Notes: a model not told the origin generated them from the letters alone. A stretch of DNA of 64,000 nucleotides from Piezodorus guildinii (GCA_023052935.1 CM041295.1:108192711-108256710); one strand, 5' to 3'. Positions 34,516 through 43,936 are shown, numbered from the stretch's first letter. A program made the numbers and translations.

Positions 34516-35867
34516 TCGTATATATTACAATTTGTTATAATAGACAATAATAATAGTGCTACAGGATCTCATTCATACAATATTTACAATATAAACAAAA
34601 GGAAAGTCAAATTACATAAAATAAAATCAAAATAAATAAACGTATACAATAACAAAATTAAGTAGACAAAATAAATACAAATAAATGAAGTTAACAAATA
34701 AATAAACAAAACATGTCACATTCATACCTATGTACAATATTTACAATCAGCTCGGGAACTCCGGACGGGGCTTGTCCCCCCACTTGTGGAAGTACAAGCA
34801 GAGTCCAAAGGATCCCAGCGCCTCCCTCTCAGCCGCATCACTGGTGAGAGCCAGCGGAATATCAGGTTAATTTTCACTTTTCGGTCCAAGATGAACTTTT
34901 AATGAGTTATTCGAGTATAATTGTACTCATAATAGGAAGTTTATAAAATAAAAGTTCTGTTAGGATTAGATATGGAGCAAAAAATTAAAGTTTAGTAGTT
35001 AAGGTAACTAGTAAAATTTTAATGGCTATTAAAACAGTCGGAGATTGATTACTATTTGCTGAAAATAAAGACTATTTGTTTTCTACCACCCTTTTTCCAA
35101 AATCAAAATTGATTTTTGATAATATATACTAAAGTTATTTGTACTTACATACTATTTGAAAAACAAATATTGTCAGTAAAATAATTTAAAGATTTATACT
35201 TATATTACAAACTCATTATCGTGATAATTAAGCAATTCATTAGACATATTATTCAAATTATGATGGTGTCTATCATAAATATAAGACTTGTTTGTTAACA
35301 TTCTCAAATAATTTAAAATTATTGTCTTGACAATTTCCATCTGAGTTAATTACGCAAGGATAATTATATAAGATTTTATAAAGTAACTTAATAAATTAAT
35401 TGAGCTATCTGAGAAAGTGAAGTATAGGAAGACGTGAGCAGTCTTCCTCAATTTTAATAGATTTGTAAGCAGTTTTTCATATAATTCAGTACATACACTA
35501 ACACTTGAGTGAGTCAGTACTTGACTGAGCGATTTCTCTAAAAAAAAGTTAAAGTTCCTCTACAACCAACTTATAGGATGCTATAGCTCGCGTACATCCA
35601 AGATAATAATATCTGTTTACTTACCTAAGTATTGTCTCCCAAAAGGCGAACGAATGATGCTGAACTGAAAAAATGGCGTGATGTAATTTGGCGTATAACG
35701 ACACCACCACACACGTAAACCAAATGTAACGCATTTAAAGTACCTTTTTTTATTAAACTGCACTATTTTTGGCCAAAAATTTCTAGAATCGGATCCGGTT
35801 GCCGGATCCGTATATTATTGCCGGATCCGCCGGATTACCGGATCCGGTTTTCCGGATTGCAATCCCA
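34342..35867. mobile_element. hAT-like non-autonomous element
   Basis: Starts CAGGGATTGCAATCCGG and ends CCGGATTGCAATCCC, inverted complements. ATATACACG occurs on both sides (34,333-34,341 and 35,868-35,876), matching the 8-bp duplication habit of hAT elements. Both ends are crowded with CCGGATCC-type motifs (34,388-34,440 and 35,787-35,850), probably subterminal transposase-binding repeats. No transposase is seen. A Jockey B tail is inserted near the left end. Confidence 0.82.
34461..34857 (-). mobile_element. Jockey B 3' UTR insertion with 53-base T run
   Basis: Flanked by AATATCAGG (34,452-34,460 and 34,858-34,866). The T53 tract at 34,461-34,513 is an unusually long, pure A tail. The GC-rich module with hairpin GCTTGTCCCCCCAC...GTGGAAGTACAAGC lies at about 34,765-34,800. 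It encodes nothing; the all-Phe frame over the T run is an artefact. Confidence 0.92.
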
Positions 35868-36535
35868 ATATACACGTCATACAAAAATCACATTGAGTGA
35901 AGAATCTATCCAGTGCTAGAACTCCAATATAAACATATTTACATGAGGTCGCGCGGTCACTGCCATTTCAACCTTGTAGGGGGCAATAAGGATGTGTGTA
36001 GCTGGAAAGGGATTGAGCTAGAGGATTGGGGTGATGGGCAAGGTTCTGATAGAATTTGGAGAATTTTGATGGAATAAGATCTGAAATAAAAGGAATTTTT
36101 AGGTCGTGGTGTAAGGTATGGTTGGTGACATAATAAGGAGCATTTACTATTGTTCGAAGGACTTTGGATTGAAAGCGTTTGATGTTAAAAAGTTTGTCCC
36201 CCTTAGTTCAAGTCCGTAGGTCCAGATAGGCTTCAGTATTGTTTTGTAGATTAATAATGTGTTGTCAAATGTAAGTTCAGATTTTCTGTTGAGTAGTCGG
36301 TATAACTATCCGAATCGTCGGTTGAGTTCTTGTCTTTTAAGTCTTGTATGTGGGTTCCATGTCAATATTTTGTCTAATAGTAAGCCAAGATACTGGACTG
36401 TATCCGAGGGAGGAATTGGTAATGAGTTGAAATAGACTGGCTGACAGGATTTTCGTCTATGTGTTTACATTTGGCTTCGTTCATTTTTGATTAAACTCGC
36501 TAAATCGATATAGAATTAAAAATACTTTATTATTA

Positions 36536-36549
36536 TATAGGTCTTATTC
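36536..36549. repeat. Left target duplication of the 5S-LINE chimera
   Basis: TATAGGTCTTATTC, repeated at 37,091-37,104 as TATAGGTATTATTC (13 of 14 identical). The last base of this copy abuts the first base of the 5S sequence. Confidence 0.85.
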
Positions 36550-36667
36550 GCCAACGGCCATACCACGTTGAACACACCGGTTCTCGTCCGATCACCGAAG
36601 TTAAGCAACGTCGGGCGTGGTTAGTACTTGGATGGGTGACCGCCAGGGAAAACCGCGTGCTGTTGGC
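36550..36667 (+). rRNA. Full-length 5S rRNA sequence (retroposed copy)
   Basis: 118 nt from GCCAACGGCC to GCTGTTGGC. The terminal helix pairs over nine positions (GCCAACGGC with GCTGTTGGC, one G-U). Conserved internal blocks are present: CTCGTCCGATCACCGAAGTT, AAGCAACGTCGGGCG, and GGTTAGTACTTGGATGGGTG followed by ACCGCC. These cover the pol III internal control region (box A, intermediate element, box C). A TTTTT run at 36,672-36,676 is the normal pol III stop. Sequence and folding look functional. However, the gene is single, sits between target duplications and runs straight into LINE sequence, so it is most likely a retrocopy rather than a member of a 5S array. Confidence 0.93.
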
Positions 36668-36676
36668 ATCCTTTTT

Positions 36677-37067
36677 ATTACTTTGAAGGAACAACGGCTT
36701 AAGGTTTTCGAGAATAAGGTACTGCGTAAAATATTTGGTCCGAAGAGAGATGAGGCCACTGGGGAATTTAGAAGGTTGCACAACGCGGACTTGCGGATTT
36801 TGTATCCTGTGAATATAATTGAGTTGATAGCATCGCGAAGACTCAAATGGGCGCGTAAAGTTGTTGGACTTAGTGAGGAACGGATTCCGAGAAAGTTGGT
36901 ATTCGCTGAACCGACTGGTAGGCGTCCGAAAGGTAGGCCGAAGCGTTGATGGGAGGATTGCATTAAGGCTGATCTCGGGGGCTTGGGCTTGACCGGTGAA
37001 CATTGGACGAGTCTGTGCAGGCGAAGTTTGGTGGTATCGGCATCGAACCTTCGGGTTCGGTAAGCCT
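36677..37067 (+). pseudogene. RTE-like LINE ORF C-terminus (tail of the chimera)
   Basis: The frame reads LKVFENKVLRKIFGPKRDEA, FRRLHNADLR, IIELIASRRLKWARKVVGL and GRRPKGRPKR. A TGA then replaces Arg before WEDCIKADLG, and the frame ends SNLRVR followed by TAA. The stop is followed at once by GCC and the (TTA)n run, so the element has almost no 3' UTR, as in RTE-clade LINEs. Sister copies are at 45.3-45.5 and 60.0-60.6 kb. Confidence 0.85.
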
Positions 37068-37136
37068 ATTATTATTATTATTATTATTATTATAGGTATT
37101 ATTCTGATTAAAATAGTCTACTTAAACTAAACTGAA

Positions 37137-37305
37137 GTACCAATCTGATGGTTGGCGTGGTAGAGGAAGACCGCGCCTTAGGTGGTAGGACTAGGAGGAC
37201 ATCCTAAAGAAAATGCATATTAGAAGATAACGGATACTTGCCTGGGAAAGGAAGGGGTAGAGGGAAGATCCAGGTTCTGGCAGGAACGCCAAAAATTAAT
37301 AAATA
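37137..37305 (+). pseudogene. Remnant of another endonuclease-RT LINE tail
   Basis: Reads DGWRGRGRPRLRW*D*EDIL, then RILAWERKG*REDPGSGRN. This fits the common GRPRLRW.D.V..DL....RNWR..A.DR..WR tail of arthropod endonuclease-RT proteins. It contains several stops. Confidence 0.6.
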
Positions 37306-38128
37306 AAATGCCGGAAACGTCAGTTATGTATATAAGGTTCCCGCCCAAAGAAGATCAATTTCAATTTCAATAATTAGTATTACTGAAGATGAATCTTATC
37401 GATAGCGATATCTATTTAGTTACAATAAACCGATGAAGAGTTTGATTTATCTTAGCTCGGAAGCTGAGTAAGTTAAATAGGAAAGGGTGGGGGGATGGCT
37501 AATGAGGCTCCCTTCCTCAAAGTTTCAGCTAAATATTTTGTGAGGGGTCCCTTTGAGGAGAGAATGCGGCAGAGCAACAGGTCCCAATCATTACCTCTCT
37601 CTCTCTCAGCTCTTTATTTATAAATTAATTTGATATATTTTGCGGTTTAAGGGATTTATGAATATTAATTGAGCTTGGGCTAACTGAATCATTTAGGAAG
37701 AAGATACATCAATTATATTTGTAACTCCTACCACTGTGCTGCAATAAAATTTGTATCGCTACTAGTCAGTGTTGAAATATAAACATGGTTTATTGCAAAA
37801 TCGATCATTGTTCATGTGCACTAGGCAACCTTTGCTATACCATATGTGTGCATTTACGTTAATTTATATTACTGTTACCATGTACTATTTTCTCTGCTCT
37901 TGGTTTGTTCTGTTTATTAAAAAGCTTATGTGAGTCCATCAGCGAGTAATTAATTCAAATTACATAAACAGTATAAAAGAAAAGAAATCTGGTCACGAAT
38001 TTCACTTACCTCCTCAGTTAAAATCAATTTTAAAAGTTTAAAATAAAGTTCAAGCTGAAAAATCGAAAATCATATTGAGTATCGTATTTATCATTTATTT
38101 TAGATGGATTAATATAAGAAGGAGAGGC
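37306..38128. other. No gene; small R terminus at 37,988-38,070
   Basis: CTGGTCACGAATTTCACTTACC near 37,988 is a decayed R end. The rest is AT-rich with a CTCTCTCTC run at 37,598-37,606. Confidence 0.45.
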
Positions 38129-38399
38129 GTGATCTAGTGGATAGAGCACTAGTCGGCTCTTTTCCGGATCCTCAGTTTGATTTTCACCTGTGGCAAAATT
38201 ATTATTTATGTTGTAATTTCAGACGTGGGGCGACCCTGGGGTAGGCAGACCCTCCTAAGACTCACACATCCTCTATCAAGTGGGTACCGAAAATAGATGG
38301 GGGGACCTAGCAGTAGATTTAGAGCATGATCTCTCTCTAATCACCACCTTGCATGACCGTTGGCCTAAAAATAGTGCGAATCTCCATACCCAGTAAACA
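38129..38399 (+). mobile_element. tRNA-derived SINE
   Basis: The head has a box A-like TGATCTAGTGGATAGAGCAC and a box B-like CAGTTTGATTTTCACCTG, then GTGGCAAAATTATT. The body (ACGTGGGGCGACCCTGGGG to AAGTGGGTACCGAAAATAG) matches the body-only copies at 59.5 and 62.2 kb. A head-only fragment is at 52,985-53,080. Confidence 0.8.
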
Positions 38400-38424
38400 T
38401 GTATGGGTTTTAGAAGAACATGTT

Positions 38425-38795
38425 TTTACCCTCACTTACTTATATATAAAATAAATAGTAAGGGAAAGTGTTGCGATCGTGAAAATTTTCGAATACCAGC
38501 TGTCAACGGAAATGCACGTTTTAGGACACCCCGAGTCCAAGTGATCAAGTTCCGCAGAAAGTGTGTGTGTCATAAGTCTAGCGCGAAAACGAAAAGTCGT
38601 ACGAAACTGAAATTTCATACGTATTACAACTATAAGCCCAACATGTTACAGAACATTTTTCATCAAAATCGGCTTACCAGAAGAGCAACTTTATACCATG
38701 TATTTTGCACCTTCTTACGTATTTTTCCAAAACGGCTTTAACGATTTTGATTAAACTCTCTATATCGACGTAACATTTATTAATGGGCTTTATTC
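38425..38795 (+). mobile_element. Repeat R fragment g
   Basis: Begins with the subterminal palindrome CTCACTTACTTATATATAAA followed by ATAGTAAGGGAAAGTGTTGC. It runs through GAAACTGAAATTTCATACGT to TTAATGGGCTTTATTCTATC. It breaks where a Tc1-type MITE fragment begins. Confidence 0.8.
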
Positions 38796-39143
38796 TATCG
38801 AATATTTTATATAATACGCTTAATTTAATAAAGAAATTTAACAAGAATAAAAAACATCTCTTAGTTCTTGGTTGGTAGTTTTAATCACAACCAAAATAAA
38901 ATGTTTAATTATGCCGAATATTGAACGTTTTCACAGTTTTGAAAACTAATATTATAATTCATTTTACGAAAGAATTTAAACTTCTACATTTTTCATTTAT
39001 TTTTATGTGCTTTTCTTTAATTTCAATTATATAATATTTTTTTTGGTTTGTAATCAGCACATTTTTTAATAATATGCAGTAATGTTTAATTTTGGCAACA
39101 TTTGTTTTATTGGGTAGTGCAATTTCTATGACCATCAATGTAT
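38796..39143 (+). mobile_element. Truncated Tc1-type MITE (family of 25.0 kb)
   Basis: Starts inside the family at TCGAATATTTT, shares AAAACTAATATTATAATTCA and TAATCAGCACATTTTTTAAT with 25.3/26.3 kb, and ends GTGCAATTTCTATGACCATC...TGTA. The left end is missing. Confidence 0.75.
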
Positions 39144-39233
39144 ATATATATAAAAGAGAGAGAGAAATCTGTAGGAACGTATTTGTATAGGATTAGAAAA
39201 CTATACAATAAAATATAAGTCGAAACGTAGCAC

Positions 39234-39235
<2 letters not shown>

Positions 39236-39310
<75 letters not shown>

Positions 39311-39328
39311 ATATATATATATATATAT
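39236..39328. repeat. (AT)n microsatellite, mariner target
   Basis: A long AT tract with one CT interruption. The mariner inserted at its right edge. Confidence 0.95.
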
Positions 39329-40613
39329 TGGGTTGATGCAAAATTAATGCAGGTTTTTAGTAGGTATTGTAAATACGCCATATCTTTACTTTAACCATAT
39401 ATATTTAATCAAAATAATTTCCATCTGAATCAATGCACTTTTGCCAACGTTCAACAAGCTTTCTTATTCCACCAGAAAAAAAATCCGAATCCCTGGACTC
39501 AATGAAATTACGAAAAGAATTTTCAATGTCGTCCTGGTTTTGAAAATTTTTCTCCCTCAAAAAGTTGTCCAGATGCCTGAAAAAGTGGAAGTCTGTAGGA
39601 GAGAGGTCAGGTGAATAAGGCGGATGTTGGAGAACTTCGTAGCCCAACTCGTGCAGTCGTCGAAGCGTTGGTTGTGCAACGTGTGGTCTGGCGTTATCGT
39701 GGAGCAGGATCGGCCCCTTCCGATTCATCAATGCTGGGCAAAGACGTTGCAATTTTTGATTCATGCTGTCAATTTCTTGACAGTACTTGTCAGCAGTTAT
39801 AGTCTCACCTCGATTGAGAAAGCTGTAGTGAATAACACCAGCATTATACCACCAAACTGTGACCATAACCTTTTTTGGGTGCAGGTTGGGCTTCGGGAAA
39901 GGTTTTGGTTGTTCATCTTTGCCCAGCCATTGGCTAGAACGCCTTCTGTTGTCGTATAAGATCCATTTTTCATCGCACGTCACAATGCGATCGAGAAAAG
40001 GATCATTTTTATTGCGTGTCACAAGCATGGAGCAGATTTCAAAGCGGCGATTTTTTTGGTGGTCGTTTAATTGGTGTGGCACCCACTTGGACAACTTTTT
40101 TACCTTACCAATTGATTCCAAGTGGCGTACAACTGTGGATTGGTTCACACCGAGTTCCGCCGCCATTTCTCGTGTGGTTTTGGTTGGGTCTTCTTCCACT
40201 TTTGACCTCAGCTGGTCGTTGTCCAGAGCAAGATGACGGCCCCGACCTTCCTTGTCTTCGAGGTCGAAATCTCCTCTGCGAAACTTCTGGAACCAACGCT
40301 GCACCGTGCACTCATTAATAGCCCCCTGACCCCACACTTCATTAATATTACGAGCCGTTTGCGCAGCGCTGCGCCCTAATTTAAATTCGTAAAAATAAAT
40401 TTGACGAAAATCGCACTTTGACATTTTCGATTCAAGACCTTTGAACACACTGAACAAAACGATTTTACTAAACAAATTCATGGTGAAAGAGAGGGTATTA
40501 GATAAGGTTTGTTTTGGTATAATAATGATCAATGTTAGGATTAGCTTTGTTTACACAATTGGAATTAAGATATTGCAATAGAGGAAACCTGCATTAATTT
40601 CGCATCAGCCCGA
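39329..40613 (-). mobile_element. Complete mariner element (1,285 bp)
   Basis: The ends are inverted complements: TTGGGTTGATGCAAAATTAA on the left and the complement of TCGGGCTGATGCGAAATTAA on the right. About 30 bp match with a few differences. TA flanks both sides (39,327-39,328 and 40,614-40,615). The length is standard for a full mariner and it encloses an intact transposase gene on the minus strand. It looks young and potentially autonomous. Confidence 0.97.
39405..40424 (-). CDS. Mariner transposase, intact, DD34D
   Basis: 339 codons from an ATG at 40,424 (MSKCDFRQIYFYEFKLGRSA). The frame is open for 36 further codons upstream, but family proteins start here. Residues 1-110 hold the paired helix-turn-helix domains (NECTVQRWFQKFRRGD; VNQSTVVRHLESIGKVKK) and the WVPHQL linker motif. 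The catalytic triad is present: VTCDEKW, LLHDNARPH and SPDLSPTDFHFF, with 34 residues between the second and third Asp. The C-terminus ends GNYFD. Transposases of this kind bind the terminal repeats and cut and paste the element at TA. Overall sequence is closest to the cecropia-type group that also gave human Hsmar1. I see no disabling change. Host regulation is not evident. Confidence 0.97.
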   Translation of the reverse strand: MSKCDFRQIYFYEFKLGRSAAQTARNINEVWGQGAINECTVQRWFQKFRRGDFDLEDKEGRGRHLALDNDQLRSKVEEDPTKTTREMAAELGVNQSTVVRHLESIGKVKKLSKWVPHQLNDHQKNRRFEICSMLVTRNKNDPFLDRIVTCDEKWILYDNRRRSSQWLGKDEQPKPFPKPNLHPKKVMVTVWWYNAGVIHYSFLNRGETITADKYCQEIDSMNQKLQRLCPALMNRKGPILLHDNARPHVAQPTLRRLHELGYEVLQHPPYSPDLSPTDFHFFRHLDNFLREKNFQNQDDIENSFRNFIESRDSDFFSGGIRKLVERWQKCIDSDGNYFD

Positions 40614-40615
40614 TA

Positions 40616-41378
40616 TATAGCTATGTTTTTGACCGGCTGCTTTTCTAAGGCAGCGGTACCTTCAAAAACTAGCTTATTTGATATATTTATAGACTAATAT
40701 TACTGAAACCATTAGAGTTCTTTTCCAAAGGTATCGTGTTTACCCATTCCAGTAGGTGGCATGCAGGAAAAGATTAAATTAGACAGGTTTCAATAGAAGA
40801 CATTATTATTTAAATTACCTTAGACATATAGAATTTATTTACACAATGCCTGAGAATACTGATGGACATTACCGTTAACCTTGCCATACAATATTACAAT
40901 AAAGAAATACCTCACAAAAGCTTAGCCGGCAGGCGAAGGTAGAATCAGACTTAGGCGCCCCATCTCGGCTTCGTCCTCCAACTGCTCTACGACCCCTGGA
41001 TTCCTCTTGAGGATGGACCTCGGCTGTTCTCTTCCCGTGGATGCAACTTGACTCTCCTCTTGCAGGAATAAAACTGCCTTTCCGAATCTTCTCTCCCATC
41101 CTCGTCACCCCGGGTGGGCTGAAATAGGAAGTGCCCCGGTGGTCGGTTCCGCCTTTGTGATCTTATTTTTATCTTTTGACCACCCTTAATATTCTTGTCG
41201 GCTATCGCTGAGGGTCTCGGAAGTTTCCCGAGGTATGTCGGGGGCCCTATTGGAGAACCCAAGGGGGTTAGGTACACGCCCTTTGTACTTTTAGCGACAT
41301 AGGCTTGTCAATATTTATTTAATTAATATTACAATTATTTAACAATTAACTTACTCCCCTCAGTATCCTCAATACAAT

Positions 41379-41383
<5 letters not shown>
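40616..41383. other. GC-richer block of unknown nature (40,915-41,275)
   Basis: About 360 bp has clearly higher GC than anything nearby, with open minus-strand frames rich in Arg, Pro and Gly (40,987-41,277 carries 96 codons, for example RSQRRNRPPGHFLFQPTRGD). I do not recognise the peptide. It could be part of an unknown retroelement, a CpG-rich regulatory stretch or an exon. Confidence 0.35.

Positions 41384-41422
<39 letters not shown>
41384..41422. repeat. (AT)n microsatellite
   Basis: Pure AT tract. Confidence 0.95.
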
Positions 41423-41424
<2 letters not shown>

Positions 41425-42022
41425 TGGTAATAGTAAAAATTATGTATCTACAAATTACAGCCATATAAAAAATGAAAAATCTCCAAAACAGTCCAGATGG
41501 AAATTAAAGGATCGCTTAAACCAGGTACCCCAGTTTGGAGAAAAGTTACGCAACTCAGAAAAATGAAACGCTTTGTTTCTCGATTTAGGGTTGAGGCTCA
41601 GGAAGATCTATGCTTAGTAAAACCTCATTACTAAAACTGTTATGACAGCCTCATTATATTTCTATAAGTTCCTGTTGATGAAAATAAAATCGATGCGGAT
41701 AACGACGGCTATGGACATTAAGACAACTTTTGTTGCTCTTCTGATTCTAATTAAAATTAAATTCATTAATAAGGATATTTTTAAACAGTCCAGTAAATGT
41801 TTTTTACGTTAAAACTTATATATTTTCCCCTTAGAAACCTCTCTCATAAACCTATACTAAATAAAACGAAATGTTTAGCTTTTTTTTTTTTGCTTTTGCT
41901 TGATACTTATACCTCTCAACAACAATAGGCTCATAGCCTTAAGAGTATATTTTTTCTCGTACAATGTTGATAATTTTTTTACTGATAGAAAATTTAAATA
42001 ACCATACTTTCATACAATCATT
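41423..42022. other. No recognised feature
   Basis: AT-rich with no landmarks. Confidence 0.4.
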
Positions 42023-42168
42023 CAGCCGGTGTACTTCAAGGGAGCACTCTAGGCCCTATTCTTCACACACTTTGAACACCTGATATTCCAATCCATCCTA
42101 GGAACGTCCTCATTACTTACGCTGATGACACATGTGTGTTATTCGTAAATATCGATCTTACTACTGCG
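42023..42168 (+). pseudogene. Jockey RT palm fragment (box B and YADD)
   Basis: The plus strand reads AGVLQGSTLGPILHTL, a stop, then TPDIPIHPRNVLITYADDTC and VLFVN. GV.QGS.LGP is RT motif B and YADD is motif C. One stop occurs. The fragment ends exactly where repeat R starts, so R may have interrupted or replaced its continuation. Confidence 0.85.
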
Positions 42169-43430
42169 TAAGGGAGAGTATTGTGATTGCAAAAAAATTT
42201 GAATTCCAGTTTTCAACGGAAATGCACGCTATAGGATTCCCCGAGTCCAAATGACCATCTACCACAAAAGGTTTGTATGTGGGGTAAGCCTAGCGCGAAA
42301 ACGAAAAGCCCTATTAAACTTAAATTTTATATTTAAATTAACTGTATGCCTAAGATGTTACTGCAAGTTTTACATCAAAATCAGCTAACCAGAAGGGCCA
42401 CTTTATACAATACATTTTGCACCTTTTTACGATTTTCTCAAAAACAGCTCAAGCAATTTTGATTAAATTGGCTATACCGATGTAAAATTTAATGAGAAAT
42501 AATATCATGTAGGTTTCATTCTAATTGAAACAGTCTGACAAGGCTTAAATGCCGATTTTAAAAATTGTCTCTCTCTAAAGTACCTTTAATTTTGTAGATT
42601 ATATTAAAATAACCATATCATCTTTTTAGTATTGATAAAAAACGGATAAATATATAAGTTAAACAAATTAGATATACATCTGAAGGAGAAAATAGAAAAA
42701 CAATTATTTTTATGCAATTTTTATGTTTTTTAGCATAAAAACATTAATATAGATGTATAATATAGCTTGGGAAAGCTAAAGATTTTAGATGAAATATCAT
42801 CAATTTCTAATACAATTAAAACTTGTTTGATTGAATAAATGTATTGTTAAGTTCTTTTTTAATTAACGTAATCCATTTTCATTCAACATTTTTTATTTCT
42901 TTTTTCCTTCTCCTTACTTTTACTTTACTGTGTTAGTATTATACCTAGTAAGTGATAAGAATAACTGTATAGTCAGCCTGTAATAGTTTTTTAAAAATGT
43001 GACAAAATGTATATTTTTTTATATAAGTGCAATATGGAGGAATATTAAAGATTCCTTGAAAATGGCAAAGGCCGAAACGTAGGGAGAAGGATATAAGAAA
43101 AAAAAAATGTTGAATGAAAATGGATCACTTTAATTTAAAAAGAACCTAACAATGAAATATTATCTTATACACAAAATTGAAGTTTTAAAGTGTTTTAAAA
43201 GTTAACGGAGAGAGATGAAAAGCCTATAAAACTAACTGATTTTTGTAGATAATATACTAGATTATTTAATAAAACATATATTTCTATTGAAAATGAAATT
43301 CATGTTTCTTTTTAAAATCATTGTAATTAATTCTTAACAATTTATTTTCTTATCTAACTGTATTTAAAAACACTTTAATTGATTCTAACAACTGAGGTAA
43401 GTGAAACTCGTGTATTGCGGGCAACCCATT
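42169..43430 (+). mobile_element. Repeat R copy h, near full length with P1 insertion
   Basis: From GTAAGGGAGAGTATTGTGAT to CTGAGGTAAGTGAAACTCGT and TTGCGGGCAACCC. All landmarks occur in order (AAGCCCTATTAAACTTAAAT, ATTTTGATTAAATTGGCTAT, GAAAGCTAAAGATTTTAGAT). The insertion at 42,815-43,150 is absent from other copies. Confidence 0.85.
42815..43150. mobile_element. Penelope-like unit P1 in inverted form
   Basis: The arms carry AACGTAATCCATTTTCATTC on the left and GAATGAAAATGGATCACTTT on the right. They are inverted complements over roughly 90 bp around a centre with GTCAGCCTGTAATAG. Only the right arm keeps the core CCTTGAAAATGGCAAAGG followed by CCGAAACGTAGGG. It shares sequence with 16.66-17.0 kb. 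Insertion into R gives a clear empty site. Confidence 0.6.
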
Positions 43431-43936
43431 GTTTAAAAAAAAAAAAATCATGATTCTAAAATTTCATGTCCCGAAATTGTTATTGGTGAGGTTTGTAACA
43501 ATGGGCCCGCGATAGGGAAATAAGCTGGACGGGACAGGGATAGTCTTATTGAAAGCAAACAATGAGTTTATCCCTTGCTAGTGACAATCAAACTTCTATA
43601 AACAAGTTATCAGGCTCACAGAATCTCTATTCACTAGAATAAGGCTTTGCTCTGGGACTCTTCCATGGAATTGGTAATTTACATTAATGTATGTATATTT
43701 GGTCCTGTTAAAGCTGTCCGGTTCATCCAATATACATGAAATGGTTTCGACATATTTGCGAGTTGGAAATGCGAATTTAGATTGCTGGTAGCAAAAGTTG
43801 AATGGGTCAAAATAATAAGTTTAAAATTTGTCCTCTATGAACAATATTTTATTCGACATTACTATTTTAAGAGTGTATATTCGTATAATGCCTTGTAGTT
43901 GTTATAAGACGGATGGATATTCGTAATAAACATAGT
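43431..43936. other. No recognised feature
   Basis: A mixed, less AT-rich stretch at 43,480-43,760. No supported frame. Confidence 0.35.

Larger units (their letters stand above)
34152..36470 (-). pseudogene. Jockey A copy, interrupted by a hAT-like element
   Basis: The T run and 3' UTR (CTGTCCCAATTTTGACATTA) occupy 34,152-34,341. The RT C-terminus resumes at 35,868-36,470 with the same blocks as 23.4-24.1 kb, read on the minus strand. It extends slightly further upstream, into the Q.LGLLLDK and PPSDTVQY region. Small deletions occur, for example at the KRFQSKVL segment near 36,190. The insertion sits in R at GGCTC, with a matching TTGGCTTCG on the other side. Confidence 0.88.
36550..37090 (+). 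mobile_element. 5S rRNA-LINE chimeric retroelement
   Basis: A complete 5S rRNA is followed by its ATCCTTTTT trailer. It then joins, with minimal homology, RTE-like LINE sequence starting at the LTLKEEQRLKVFEN codons and running to the LINE's own stop and (TTA)n tail. The unit lies between 14-bp direct repeats within repeat R, whose other copies give the empty site. This is the structure expected if an RT copying LINE RNA switched to a 5S transcript ending in U residues. It is also the layout of 5S-headed (SINE3-type) SINEs. Only one copy is visible here. Confidence 0.85.
33893..37125 (+). mobile_element. Repeat R copy f, host of a four-layer nest
   Basis: R sequence is visible in three blocks: 33,893-34,150 (GAAAATTGCGATCGTGAAAA to CGATTTGCCATAAAATGGCTC), 36,483-36,549 (TTGATTAAACTCGC onward) and 37,105-37,125 (TGATTAAAATAGTCT). 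Joined, they match intact copies such as 42,169-43,430. The first gap holds a Jockey element, the second the 5S-LINE chimera. The copy therefore predates both insertions. Confidence 0.85.

Noticed and set aside
34348..34635. Open frame with a long Phe run
   Set aside because: Translation across the T53 tail of a Jockey insertion.
36550..36667. Treating the 5S sequence as an ordinary 5S gene cluster
   Set aside because: Only one copy, flanked by target duplications and joined to LINE sequence. Clustered 5S genes would show spacer repeats.
36533..37003. 156- and 120-codon minus frames over the 5S-LINE chimera
   Set aside because: Antisense shadows of the LINE frame and 5S gene. No domain on that strand.
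39611..40318. Several plus-strand frames of 60-125 codons
   Set aside because: Antisense shadows of the mariner transposase.
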